A stretch of 64,000 nt of DNA, from contig CANROC010000007.1 of the NCBI GenBank assembly GCA_947632175.1, forward strand, positions 62,001 through 126,000. Reading direction: 5' to 3'. The DNA is from an uncultured Oscillospiraceae bacterium (lineage in GTDB: Bacteria > Bacillota > Clostridia > Oscillospirales > Oscillospiraceae). Position 1 is the first letter of the stretch, and every line of letters starts with the position of its first letter. The position numbers and the translations under genes are program-made. The notes beneath the pieces are model-generated. The model had not been told where the DNA came from. It saw nothing but the letters and a program-made list of their open reading frames with translations, and made no database searches. Shown one piece after another: positions 51,083 to 59,740 of the stretch.

Positions 51083-51796
51083 TTAATTCTCCTCCTTAAG
51101 GAAATTTGTTTTGAAATCAGCGAGGACCTTTGCGGCCACCGCGGACTCACGAATGTTAACGTACTTCCCGTCTGCTACGTACTTCGCACAGAAATCCTTC
51201 ACATCTTTCTTTTTGTCAGGATTTGCCGTGAGGAAAGACCTGATAGCAGTATCAAGTTCCTTGATGATGTCATCACGAAGCTGTCTCTCCGCGTTCTGCT
51301 CCGCTTCTTTCTGCTTTGTGCGGTATTCGTCCGGGTCGAGGTTGGATGTAGCAATGTTGAAGTACTTCAAAAGGAAATATCTCTGCGCATAAGTCAGCGC
51401 AGAACCAAATGCCTGAGACGGATCTCCTTGTTGACCAACCATGTACCAAGGAACTGTGATGCGGTCGTCTGTGTTATCGACATCGATCCAAGTAAAGTTC
51501 AGCTGACCGCTGACTTTAATCTCGATATTCTCCTCAAAATATGGGTCGATTCCTTTCGGAGTCTTCCGCTTTGAGATTTTGATAACCTCTTCCTTCACAG
51601 TACCTGGCTCGATATCAACTGTCAGAGCAACGTGATTCTTCATCATCCACGTCTTGACATTCGCAAGAACCGTATCTTCAGAAGTGTACTGGTAGTTAAA
51701 ACCAGACGCGTCCTTCTTCAAATACTGCACATGCTTATTGATGTCGTCCAACTTTTGGATCAGGTTCATCTTTGGCTTTTCTTTCTGTTGTGGCAT
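51083..51796 (-). CDS. erf: ERF-family single-strand annealing protein
   Basis: 237 residues, ATG 51796. MNLIQKLDDINKHVQYLKKDASGFNYQY at the start and GSALTYAQRYFLLKYFNIATSNLD (about residues 130-153) are the ERF signatures. The C-terminal third is helical and charged. It anneals complementary strands in phage recombination, working with the nearby exonuclease and SSB. Confidence 0.9.
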   Translation of the reverse strand: MPQQKEKPKMNLIQKLDDINKHVQYLKKDASGFNYQYTSEDTVLANVKTWMMKNHVALTVDIEPGTVKEEVIKISKRKTPKGIDPYFEENIEIKVSGQLNFTWIDVDNTDDRITVPWYMVGQQGDPSQAFGSALTYAQRYFLLKYFNIATSNLDPDEYRTKQKEAEQNAERQLRDDIIKELDTAIRSFLTANPDKKKDVKDFCAKYVADGKYVNIRESAVAAKVLADFKTNFLKEEN

Positions 51797-51799
51797 GTC

Positions 51800-52369
51800 T
51801 TACTTCTCCCTTTCCTCAAGAATATATGTGGCCTCGGTGTCCGCTATATGAGTGTAGACAGCGAGAGGACACTTCTCAAAACATCCACCGATGATGTTGC
51901 CCTTGCCGTGAGCTGAGTCATCCCATGAACCCATGTGAGCACGAATTGCGTAGATCTCATCCATCGTCAGGTCCATAAACTTCTGAATCAGGATGATGGA
52001 TTTCTCACTGTGGCCAATCGGGACCTTCTCATCGATTGTCCAAATCTCTTTCTGAATCCAAACTCCGTCAACCTTAACATTCCGCAGGTCTTTCTTGTAG
52101 AAGTTGACCTTACAGATGTCGTGCAGAAGACCAACGATTGCGATTGTCTCATCGCTGTACTTTCCGTTGAGCATAGAATGTTCAAGCTGATGCTTGAGTC
52201 TCTCATAAACATTGATAGAGTGCTCAACCAGCCCTCCTTCATGAGTGCCATGGAACCTTGTTGACGCGGGAGCTGTGAAAAAGTCTGACTTTTCAAGCCA
52301 CTTTAGCAGGTTTTCTGCACCGTCTCGCTTGATATTGTCACGAAAAATCTTACAAAAATTGTCTTTCAT
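51800..52369 (-). CDS. HD-domain phosphohydrolase
   Basis: 189 residues. ATG 52369 follows AGAAAGGAA. HEGGLVEHSINVYERL gives the first His, GLLHDICKVNFY the HD pair, and GHSEKS and HIADTEAT further metal ligands. It probably hydrolyses nucleotides or phosphate esters; the substrate is unknown. It is the first gene of the long replication operon, with an upstream element shared with the antirepressor gene. Confidence 0.82.
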   Translation of the reverse strand: MKDNFCKIFRDNIKRDGAENLLKWLEKSDFFTAPASTRFHGTHEGGLVEHSINVYERLKHQLEHSMLNGKYSDETIAIVGLLHDICKVNFYKKDLRNVKVDGVWIQKEIWTIDEKVPIGHSEKSIILIQKFMDLTMDEIYAIRAHMGSWDDSAHGKGNIIGGCFEKCPLAVYTHIADTEATYILEEREK

Positions 52370-52494
52370 AAAACAGTTTCCTTTCTGTATTTGCTAGAGT
52401 GATTAACACGACTGCCTTAATAAAAGTGACTGTGTGTGCTACACAAAATTCACTCTTTGAATTTTGGCCTTGTTTCGAGGATCTACTCTAAACC

Positions 52495-52522
52495 TTTGGC
52501 GGACCGCGCAAATATGCCAGCC
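52495..52522 (-). promoter_or_regulatory. Conserved upstream element, copy 1
   Basis: TTTGGC-N5-GCGCAAAYATRCCAGCC (plus-strand reading), 126 bases before the start of the HD gene. The second copy is at 58725-58752. A further shared block, ACRYGACTGCCT, lies nearer the gene at about 52407-52417. Likely a phage regulator site or a phage-type promoter. Confidence 0.5.
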
Positions 52523-52579
52523 GTATCAATCACAGAATTAATCAACCCACTTGCACTGTAGGTAATTGGCGTATGAGTG

Positions 52580-52617
52580 ATAAAAATAATAAAGCCCGCT
52601 GACTTTCGCCAGCGGGT
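52580..52617 (-). terminator. Rho-independent terminator of the 52636 gene
   Basis: CCCGCTGG-CGAAAGT-CAGCGGG stem, then CTTTATTATTTTTATC on the minus strand. Confidence 0.85.
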
Positions 52618-52635
52618 TGCTTTATGTATTCATGT

Positions 52636-53583
52636 TTAGCCAGGGAAGAATGCTGCCTTCCATCTGTTGTAGTCTTCTTGAGCATATTTTTTGCACTGGC
52701 TTCTCTTATCTGCCATCCTGTGCTCATCTCTTCCAGCAACTTTCTTGTCTACTATGCGATCAAATGACGGGGTGATTCCTCTCATTTCATTTATGTATAT
52801 GTAGTAAAATTCTCCAGAAGTCCATATCTTCCTGTAATCCAAAGACTTGATATCTGGATTAATCTCAGTTGCCTTTCTTTCAGCGATAGATAATGCAGTA
52901 GTTAAAGATATGAGTGTCGAATCTCCGGAGAAAGTCCTCAAAAATTGCGCGCCATTAGCTCTGGCTCTCGTTGATGAGTAAATCAAACCTTTCGCACTTT
53001 TTCTAGAGATATAAAACACATCTGATTGTTTCAGCTTCGAGAACGCAGGCTTAGAAAAACCTGATAAGGCGTATTTCTTCCCGACCGCAGTGAATGTTGA
53101 GCCGCTTAAATCAACATCGCTGTCCATAACTGTAATAGTATCCTCTTTATCAACACCGCAAAACGCCATCCAGCACCAGCATCTGTACACATTTCCGACC
53201 GTCTGCGAATTCACACTTGGAAAAACTGCATCAAGATAATCTTGAAGATCTTGCGGAGAGCCAATCATATTCCTTCTCATCACATCGATACCAGATGTAT
53301 CAACATGAAGTATGGAGTCAAGCGATTCATCCGCATACTTTACTCTGGCCCATGCGAGATACGAACGAAGATTTCTCAATGTGTGGTTTCTTCCTTCAGT
53401 CTGCACACCAAGAAGATTATCAACGACAGATTGCATCTCATCAACTGAGAATGCACACAGGTCTTTTCCGTACTCCTCCTCGAACTCAGCTGTCCTGGAA
53501 AACCAGTTTTTATACCACCTTTTCGTGGCTTCACTTTCAGAGCATTGGTCCATGAACAGCTGCTTCCGTTCTGGATTATGCAT
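52636..53583 (-). CDS. Tyrosine-recombinase-like protein with degenerate catalytic domain
   Basis: 315 residues. ATG 53583 is chosen because a consensus promoter covers 53605-53633 and GAGGTGA precedes this ATG. Residues about 10-105 look like the SAM-like core-binding domain of integrases (WYKNWFSRTAEFEEEYG...LRNLRSYLAWARVKY). The rest has the size of a catalytic domain, but I do not find the Arg...H-x-x-R...Tyr set. It may be a DNA-binding relic or regulator, transcribed alone between its own promoter and terminator. Confidence 0.65.
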   Translation of the reverse strand: MHNPERKQLFMDQCSESEATKRWYKNWFSRTAEFEEEYGKDLCAFSVDEMQSVVDNLLGVQTEGRNHTLRNLRSYLAWARVKYADESLDSILHVDTSGIDVMRRNMIGSPQDLQDYLDAVFPSVNSQTVGNVYRCWCWMAFCGVDKEDTITVMDSDVDLSGSTFTAVGKKYALSGFSKPAFSKLKQSDVFYISRKSAKGLIYSSTRARANGAQFLRTFSGDSTLISLTTALSIAERKATEINPDIKSLDYRKIWTSGEFYYIYINEMRGITPSFDRIVDKKVAGRDEHRMADKRSQCKKYAQEDYNRWKAAFFPG

Positions 53584-53604
53584 ATATGAAATCACCTCAT
53601 ACAC

Positions 53605-53633
53605 ACTATACATGATGGGATACAATCTGTCAA
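53605..53633 (-). promoter_or_regulatory. Promoter of the recombinase-like gene
   Basis: TTGACA (53628-53633), 17-base spacer, TATAGT (53605-53610) on the minus strand, 22 bases before the ATG. Near-perfect consensus. Confidence 0.85.
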
Positions 53634-53657
53634 GAAAAATCTGGGCTAACGATACTA

Positions 53658-54566
53658 TCAATGAATTTTGCCTAATTTCTTCATATACTCAATCTGACGC
53701 GCTCTCGAATCCTTAACGCTTGAAATAGAGTCCATATAATACACTTCTATACAACCGCCGGATCTTTTATTTGGATTAATGAAGTATGGTGAACGAACAT
53801 ACTGACTAATATTGTATGAAAACACCCACTTACATACCATCTCTCTAAGCATGTCGTCATACTCTACATTTTCAATAGGAATAGATTCAGCGACAGCGCC
53901 ATGCTCGATAAAATAGCAAAGCATAAACATCTCGATGCCTTTTACTTCGGTGAAACGCTTAACTATTTCGTCACGAAATGCCATCGCTCTGAACTTAGAT
54001 TCTTCAAACAATTCTCTTGAATCTTTTCCGTCTCTCGGAGTCAAATCTATAACGGATATCTGTTCCATTGCGTTAATATCTGTGTCACTGGAACTAACAG
54101 AATTACTTCCAGAAAAACTGGCAACTTTATTAAGCAAATATCCATTATACATAAGTGCGTCAAACTTGTCACTAAAACGAGGTCTTACTGCGAGCTGCTC
54201 TGTCGTCAGTACTTCTTTCAATGATTCTCTGTACAGCTTTGCCTGCTCCAAATATTTCTGTACAAAAATATCATTTTTGTCCTTCTCTGTAATGCACGTC
54301 AGTTTTGACGAAATAACACGCTCAGTCTCCTCGTTTACCAACTGGGACAAAATCGCTTTCTGCTCACCATACGTCGCCCATCCACGCTTTGTTCCACCGC
54401 CATACCTCGCGCGAAATAATATCACAATGAAAACGAGGCAAAGAATGAGAATGGAATAAAGTACAAAAAGTACAGGGTCCATGTGAGTGATGTCATCCCA
54501 AATTACTTCAAGACGGCGCGGCAATCCGTGGAAAAAATAATACACATTAGCGAGAAAGTAATCCAT
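53658..54566 (-). CDS. Unknown single-pass membrane protein
   Basis: 302 residues, ATG 54566. An amphipathic start, one strong membrane helix (about 31-52, VLFVLYSILILCLVFIVILF), then a large charged helical domain with EVLTTEQLAVRPRFSDKFDALMYNGYLLNKVASFSGS. It may face the cytoplasm. No family recognised. Its 3' end lies just upstream of the 53605 promoter. Confidence 0.62.
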   Translation of the reverse strand: MDYFLANVYYFFHGLPRRLEVIWDDITHMDPVLFVLYSILILCLVFIVILFRARYGGGTKRGWATYGEQKAILSQLVNEETERVISSKLTCITEKDKNDIFVQKYLEQAKLYRESLKEVLTTEQLAVRPRFSDKFDALMYNGYLLNKVASFSGSNSVSSSDTDINAMEQISVIDLTPRDGKDSRELFEESKFRAMAFRDEIVKRFTEVKGIEMFMLCYFIEHGAVAESIPIENVEYDDMLREMVCKWVFSYNISQYVRSPYFINPNKRSGGCIEVYYMDSISSVKDSRARQIEYMKKLGKIH

Positions 54567-54581
54567 CGCAAACCTCCGAAC

Positions 54582-54815
54582 TCAATAACTCACCGCATCA
54601 GCCAAGCTCTCAATAAGCTCCTCCATAGACTGTACCGCCTCTTCCAAATGCCCGATTGCGTCCTGCATACAGCATCCACGATCTGAATCCTTGAGATTTT
54701 CGGGCAATGAATCGAACGCCATCTCTTCCTCATCGTAGATCATCTGTACGTCGTCCTGGATCTTTGCGAGCTTGATCAGTGCTGAGTTAATCCTCTTACG
54801 TCGATCGTTGTTCAT
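54582..54815 (-). CDS. Small helical phage protein
   Basis: 77 residues. ATG 54815 follows AGGAGG. INSALIKLAKIQDDVQMIYDEEEMAFDSLPENLKDSDRG...AIGHLEEAVQSMEELIESL is an all-helical pattern I have seen in many Bacillota phage small proteins. Likely coiled coil. Function unknown. Confidence 0.65.
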   Translation of the reverse strand: MNNDRRKRINSALIKLAKIQDDVQMIYDEEEMAFDSLPENLKDSDRGCCMQDAIGHLEEAVQSMEELIESLADAVSY

Positions 54816-54866
54816 TACGAACCTCCTATAGTATATATCTTTGTTCGTGAGATTTCAAGCGCAAAA

Positions 54867-55085
54867 CTAGATTTCAATGATGTCCTCAAATGTATCTGGT
54901 GTCTTACTCCTCGACAATTTCTTCAGCTTTTCTCCGTTCCACTCGTACAGGAAATAGTAGTCTCTGCTCTTCTTGCTCGTTACTACATACCTCAGGTCTC
55001 CTTCCTCGTTGTAGTATCGTTCCCAAACTATCTCGTCTTTCGGATAATTGGGAACTCCATCTGACTCATGCTTAGAATGTCCCAC
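54867..55085 (-). CDS. Unknown small protein
   Basis: 72 residues. GTG 55085 follows GAGGAG and lies three bases after the upstream stop region. Beta-rich (IVWERYYNEEGDLRYVVTSKKSRDYYFLYEWNG). Coupled to the cysteine desulfurase gene. Function unknown. Confidence 0.58.
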   Translation of the reverse strand: MGHSKHESDGVPNYPKDEIVWERYYNEEGDLRYVVTSKKSRDYYFLYEWNGEKLKKLSRSKTPDTFEDIIEI

Positions 55086-55087
55086 GG

Positions 55088-56332
55088 TTAACACTCCTCA
55101 CTATAGCTCTGCAACATATCAATGCACTCCACTAATTTCTCAACAGCATTGTCCACATCATCATAGCTCATAACCCACGGGAAAGAGATGCGTACTGTCA
55201 TGTTTGCATCAGTTTCTGAAAAACCGTACGCAAGAAGCGCCCTGCTTGCTTCCATATCTGTCGTTCTGCACGCAGATCCAGCGGCAATACACACGCCCTT
55301 CTCATCCATTGTAAGAACAAGCGAGTCCGCAGACACACCAAACACAGTAAGGCTCAAAACCTTATTGCCTTGACCAGTATAATTGTTCTCCGTCTGTTCA
55401 TTGACACGCACCTCAATATACTTACCCATGATTTCCTGCATAAGATGTGTAACAAATTCTTTCCGCAACAACACTAAGCTTTGCTGACGCTCTTCCATTT
55501 TCTCAACAGCAAGCTCGCATGCTTTACCAAACCCTACTATGCCGGCAACATTCTCTGTGCCTCCACGGAGACCGTATTCCTGTTCTTCTCCGCCATGAAT
55601 CATCGGCTCTACCATCGAGAGGTTCCTGACGTATACCGCACCGACTCCTTTAGGTCCGCCAATCTTATGAGAAGACACAACCGCAAAATCCAGATTGTCT
55701 TCATCAACGTTCAGTGGTCTCTGTCCTGCCGCCTGTACGCAATCTGAGCCGAACCACAACGTTCCGTGATTGTTAACCGACCTGCAATACTCTCCGATGC
55801 CATGAATATCATTTTCAACGCCTGTCTCGTTGTTCATTTTCATGATGTACAGGAGAGTGAGGCAATCGTCAGAAGCGATTGTTGTGTTATTCTCTGACTC
55901 CCATTGTTTGATGTCTTCCACAGTAATCCCGCTCATCGGCTTTGGAACTATCGTATAGACCTTGATTTTAAGACTGTCAAACGTCTTGACTGCATTCAAA
56001 ACTGAGTCGTGCTCTGCCGCAGAAATGATAACCCGAACATGATTACTTGACTTTGTAATCATCCACCTCAACATGCTGGCTCTTTCTGTAAAACCCTTCA
56101 GTACGAAGTTGTTACCCTCGCTTCCGCCAGAAGTGAAGATGACTCTGTTTGTATCCTTCGTGCCGAATAGAGTCGCCACACGACCTCTCGCTGTTTCAAT
56201 AGCTCTCTTTGCGCGACGCCCTATTGAGTATGATGTACCAGCGTTGCCGTACTCATCTGTAAGATACGGCATCATTTCTTCGAGAACTTCGTCCTCGATT
56301 TTCGTTGTTGCAGCTGTATCAAGATAAATCAT
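55088..56332 (-). CDS. Cysteine desulfurase (NifS/IscS/DndA family)
   Basis: 414 residues, ATG 56332. PLP-enzyme class V motifs: YLDTAATT at the N-terminus, GGSEGNNF, SAAEHDSVLN, NNETGVEND, SHKIGGPKGVGAVYV with the PLP-binding Lys, EYGLRGGTEN and the active-site Cys in AAGSACRTTD. It removes sulfur from cysteine and passes it as persulfide. In a phage this could feed thio-modification of DNA or tRNA; a DndC/PAPS-reductase-like gene lies 5 kb upstream in the same direction (61064). Confidence 0.92.
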   Translation of the reverse strand: MIYLDTAATTKIEDEVLEEMMPYLTDEYGNAGTSYSIGRRAKRAIETARGRVATLFGTKDTNRVIFTSGGSEGNNFVLKGFTERASMLRWMITKSSNHVRVIISAAEHDSVLNAVKTFDSLKIKVYTIVPKPMSGITVEDIKQWESENNTTIASDDCLTLLYIMKMNNETGVENDIHGIGEYCRSVNNHGTLWFGSDCVQAAGQRPLNVDEDNLDFAVVSSHKIGGPKGVGAVYVRNLSMVEPMIHGGEEQEYGLRGGTENVAGIVGFGKACELAVEKMEERQQSLVLLRKEFVTHLMQEIMGKYIEVRVNEQTENNYTGQGNKVLSLTVFGVSADSLVLTMDEKGVCIAAGSACRTTDMEASRALLAYGFSETDANMTVRISFPWVMSYDDVDNAVEKLVECIDMLQSYSEEC

Positions 56333-56350
56333 TCTAAAAACTCCTGTCTC

Positions 56351-56974
56351 TTAATGTTCGTGGAATACGACCTGCTCCCCCTTACGGAGAGTCCAGCAAC
56401 CAGTCTCAGTCAGCCCGCACATAGTGCAGTTTCCTCCGCAAAGCTTCGCATCCGGCCTCGCAGTAGTTGTGCCATCACGGAAATCAACGTGTGCCTCCGG
56501 GAAGTTATACGGATTATCCATCTCAAGATTCTTCCATCCGCTGAAGATAATGTGCAGGTTCGACGGAAGGTCCGCACAAACTCCATCAATCGTCATCACA
56601 GTCTCCATGTACTTGTTCACAATGTCGTACCTCTTTGTGAATGCAAGGATCTGGCAATGTGGATTCCTCTGCGCAATCTGCACCATGTGGTCAAAGTAAT
56701 CTTCATTCAGGATGTCTCCGGACACGTGAAACCTGAAGAAATGTGAAAGCATCACAGCCGCTTCAACTTCGCGCCAATACACGTCCGGCTGGTTAAGACA
56801 CACATCCAGATTCCTCTGATATGCGTTCCTCACATTCGGACGAAACCGCTCAAGTTTTGCCGCATAGCACTTATTTGCGCACTCGCATTTTCTGCACGTC
56901 TTGATGGCGGGGAGTGAGACGGACGGGATGCGCCCCATCTTGATGTTACCGTTGCTGATATTAACTGCTGGCAT
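56351..56974 (-). CDS. GP88-family cysteine-rich phage protein
   Basis: 207 residues. ATG 56974 follows AAAAGGAG. NGNIKMGRIPSVSLPAIKTC-RKCECANKCYAAKLERF at the N-terminus, FHVSGDI, ILAFTKRYDIVNKYM and the C-terminal CGGNCTMCGLTETGCW match the GP88 phage family. The cysteine clusters and barrel-like pattern recall radical-SAM or iron-sulfur enzymes, but the activity is unknown. It lies next to the cysteine desulfurase gene. Confidence 0.75.
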   Translation of the reverse strand: MPAVNISNGNIKMGRIPSVSLPAIKTCRKCECANKCYAAKLERFRPNVRNAYQRNLDVCLNQPDVYWREVEAAVMLSHFFRFHVSGDILNEDYFDHMVQIAQRNPHCQILAFTKRYDIVNKYMETVMTIDGVCADLPSNLHIIFSGWKNLEMDNPYNFPEAHVDFRDGTTTARPDAKLCGGNCTMCGLTETGCWTLRKGEQVVFHEH

Positions 56975-57033
56975 AGTCGTATTCTCCTTTTCAAAATTAC
57001 AGAAGACGTGATGCAATGCACCACGTCCACGCC

Positions 57034-57467
57034 TTACTTACTTCTGAATATTGCCAACATGCTTGGGAACGGTGCTGCGTTTTTGCATCCGCCAAACTTC
57101 AATCTACCTTTGATAAACCGTATCTCCACGTTGTCTTTCTGGTAGATAAATTTGTGGAAGTATGTGGTGTCAGTTCTTGCAAAAATTAACAGCACGATCA
57201 ACGTACCTGGCTTCTGCGCTTCAGTAGCGCATTTCTCTACCCATTTTGAGACCTGTCTTCCGTATGGCGGATTACAGAAAACTGTCTGCCCCCCCAATTT
57301 TGTAAGAGTCCGTTCTCTTTCTCCGTGTAGTACATGTCACATTTGTGGTTATCATCACTTGCGCACGGATCGAGAGTGAAGTGGAACTCTTTATCCAGTT
57401 CGTCAAACAAATCCTGTGGAGTAGACCAATCATCCGACTTCGATGAAAACATCAAATCTGTGTTCAT
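57034..57467 (-). pseudogene. dam: Phage Dam (DNA adenine N6) methyltransferase, frameshifted at a G tract
   Basis: Frame 1 (57467 downward) has FSSKSDDWSTPQDLFDELDKEFHFTLDPCAS and YYTEKENGLLQNWGG; the other frame continues with FCNPPYGRQVSKWVEK...VEIRFIKGRLKFGGCKNAAPFPSM. The NPPY catalytic motif is in the second part. The break is in a run of seven G (near 57290); one more G restores a 144-residue protein of normal length. This may be phase variation, a true mutation, or a homopolymer error. When on, it would methylate adenine in phage DNA. Confidence 0.85.
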
Positions 57468-57482
57468 GCTCTCACCCCGAAC

Positions 57483-58601
57483 TCACTGCTTGTAGTCGCT
57501 CGCAAGCTTCGCGAACAACCACAGCCGTCCCGCATCGGTGATGTACACCTGTCTGTATGTTGCAGGGCCATCTGGCACGATACTCTCAACAACCTTGAGA
57601 TACCCTTCGTTGATGTACCGCTGATATGGGAGGTTGTTCTTTCTTCGCAAAATCCGGTTCGTACGCATAAATTCGTACAGCCTGTTGCGTCCGATATCAA
57701 ATCCGAGTTCTCCACTAACCATCTTTGAAAACTCCTCAACAGAAATCAGGTCACCATTTTCACTGACCGTTGTTGCATACGCAACTTTCGGAGCATCCTC
57801 CTCAACCTTCGCCTGTAACTCAATCATGCGGTCATGGTTTTTCTTCCATCCTGTTGCGACCTCCATGAGGAAGTCAGGATCTTCGATGAGTCTCTTCCTT
57901 ACTTCCTCAGTAGCGTAGATACCGTGCTTACGGATAGACGGGATGACTTCGCTGGTCAACCACCTCTTGAAACTGCGTGCGGAGGGAAGTTTGCTAGAAA
58001 GTATCAAAGAATACACTCCAGACTCATTTATCATAATCATTTCGCGAGTTTGGAAGGGGGTGGCGATTCGCCACCTCAGCTTATCCTCATGAAAAACATG
58101 ATCCTGAATGGCGCTCACTGTATCCTTATATCCAAGAGCGGTCGCAATATCCTTCGCTGCAAACCATGGATTACCATCTATATCCGCTACGCGTACATCA
58201 CCGAACTCAGTATTGCTGAACATCTGCACATCCTGATTTACATCAATTGGCGCAATATCATTGAGAATCTGGGGCACATTATCAGAACCCTCTGTACTAT
58301 TATCTTCTACAACATTTTCAACAATCTCATTAGCTTTTACCGCTAACTCATTAACAACCTCGGCGAGTTTCTCACCATTTATCTTCTCTTCTCCATGGTG
58401 AGCACACATAATCTCGCTGATTCTCTTAATTGAGTCGATATCAACTACACGGAAACTCCTCTTGCCAAACTCAGCCAACCTCGGATGGATGCCATTCACC
58501 TTCATGAGGTATGCTAAATCCCTTTTGGCAACATCCTGAATATCAGCCAACCGATACCAAACCTTACCGTCGATTCTTGTGCCACGAATTTCGCGGTCCA
58601 T
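57483..58601 (-). CDS. Phage antirepressor (BRO-N plus KilAC-type)
   Basis: 372 residues. ATG 58601 follows AAGGAGTG. Residues about 130-235 are a BRO-N domain (FGDVRVADIDGNPWFAAKDIATALGYKD, INESGVYSLILSSKLPSARSFKRWLTSEVIPSIRKHG). Residues 280-372 resemble the ANT/KilAC DNA-binding end (GFDIGRNRLYEFMRTNRILRRKNNLPYQRYINEGY, TDAGRLWL). The N-terminal 125 residues are extra. Such proteins relieve repression of lytic genes. The upstream element at 58725 is shared with the replication operon, suggesting common control. Confidence 0.88.
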   Translation of the reverse strand: MDREIRGTRIDGKVWYRLADIQDVAKRDLAYLMKVNGIHPRLAEFGKRSFRVVDIDSIKRISEIMCAHHGEEKINGEKLAEVVNELAVKANEIVENVVEDNSTEGSDNVPQILNDIAPIDVNQDVQMFSNTEFGDVRVADIDGNPWFAAKDIATALGYKDTVSAIQDHVFHEDKLRWRIATPFQTREMIMINESGVYSLILSSKLPSARSFKRWLTSEVIPSIRKHGIYATEEVRKRLIEDPDFLMEVATGWKKNHDRMIELQAKVEEDAPKVAYATTVSENGDLISVEEFSKMVSGELGFDIGRNRLYEFMRTNRILRRKNNLPYQRYINEGYLKVVESIVPDGPATYRQVYITDAGRLWLFAKLASDYKQ

Positions 58602-58724
58602 TTTGTACACTCCTTACTTTTAGTTTAGTTTGTGGATACGGTCTATCTCACTGCAACGTGACTGCCTCCTGTGACCTGTGATGGGCTAATGCGGCCTAAA
58701 TCCTATCTCGACATGCCCTCAACA

Positions 58725-58752
58725 TTTGGCTGTCAGCGCAAACATACCAGCC
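58725..58752 (-). promoter_or_regulatory. Conserved upstream element, copy 2
   Basis: Same 28-base motif as at 52495-52522, 124 bases before the antirepressor start, with the second shared block ACRYGACTGCCT at about 58656-58666. It may control the antirepressor/Dam unit together with the replication operon. Confidence 0.5.
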
Positions 58753-58768
58753 ACGTTGCAAATGATGA

Positions 58769-59740
58769 TTATGTAATGCTTTTGTCTAGCTCATTAAGCT
58801 TGCTTATCACAAGCTCTGCGACGTTCTCTATCAATGGAACCACAACTGAGTTACCAAACTGTTTGTAAGCCTGCATGTTTGACACAACTATCTTGAATGT
58901 ATCAGGGAAACCTTGCAACCTGGCGCATTCTCTAGGCGTCATCCTCCGCGGGTTCTTTCCGTCTTGTGCAATCAGAATCTCTGTGCCATCTTTGTAATAC
59001 CTTGCACTCAATGTCCTGGATACTCCGTCTAGAGGCGCAATTCCGTACCCAAAACCATGCCCCGCTTTCTTGTGCTTGTCTGCGTATCGAATCATCCAGC
59101 CCCACAATGTATCAGATAGTGTGTACTTCGCGTCCACATCGTCATTGTTGAACAGGATGTCCTTCATGACCGGCTTTGGTTGAACGCCATGTATGTTAAA
59201 CTCAAACTCGGAGACATTACCATATCGCTCGCGGTCAAACCCAACTATAATGAGGCGTTCTCTGTGCTGTGGCACAAAGGCTTGTCCATCAAGAACTCTA
59301 TAGAAAACACTATAGTTCAGCTCATCCAGAGACTTGAGTATTATCTTGAATGTCTCGCCTTTGCTGTTGCTCATTAGATTCTTCACATTCTCAAGCATGA
59401 ATGCTTTTGGCCTCTTCGTCTTGAGGATTCTGCAAATCTCAAAGAATAACGTCCCGGACGTCTCGTCCTCAAAACCAGTTGGTCTATCAAGACTTCTACG
59501 CTTGGAAATTCCGGAGATAGAGAACGGCTGGCATGGGAAACCCCCAACCAGAATGTCGTGGTCGGGGATCTCTGCAGCATCTATTTCTCTTATATCTCCA
59601 TACGGTTTGTCTCCGAAATTTGCCTCGTAAGTCTGTTGACAGAACCTGTCAATCTCGCTTGAGAACACACACCTTGCTCCTGCCTGTTCGTACGCAAGTC
59701 TCATACCTCCTATGCCTGCAAACAGGTCAATGAATGTCAT
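58769..59740 (-). CDS. dcm: DNA (cytosine-5) methyltransferase
   Basis: 323 residues. ATG 59740 overlaps the upstream stop (ATGA); an ATG five codons earlier is possible. C5-methylase motifs in order: I FIDLFAGIGGMRLA, IV GGFPCQPFSISG (catalytic Cys), VI ENVKNL, VIII QHRERLIIVGF, IX RMTPRECARLQGFPD and X KQFGNSVVVPLI. It methylates cytosine, probably to protect phage DNA. No partner restriction enzyme is visible beside it. Confidence 0.95.
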   Translation of the reverse strand: MTFIDLFAGIGGMRLAYEQAGARCVFSSEIDRFCQQTYEANFGDKPYGDIREIDAAEIPDHDILVGGFPCQPFSISGISKRRSLDRPTGFEDETSGTLFFEICRILKTKRPKAFMLENVKNLMSNSKGETFKIILKSLDELNYSVFYRVLDGQAFVPQHRERLIIVGFDRERYGNVSEFEFNIHGVQPKPVMKDILFNNDDVDAKYTLSDTLWGWMIRYADKHKKAGHGFGYGIAPLDGVSRTLSARYYKDGTEILIAQDGKNPRRMTPRECARLQGFPDTFKIVVSNMQAYKQFGNSVVVPLIENVAELVISKLNELDKSIT

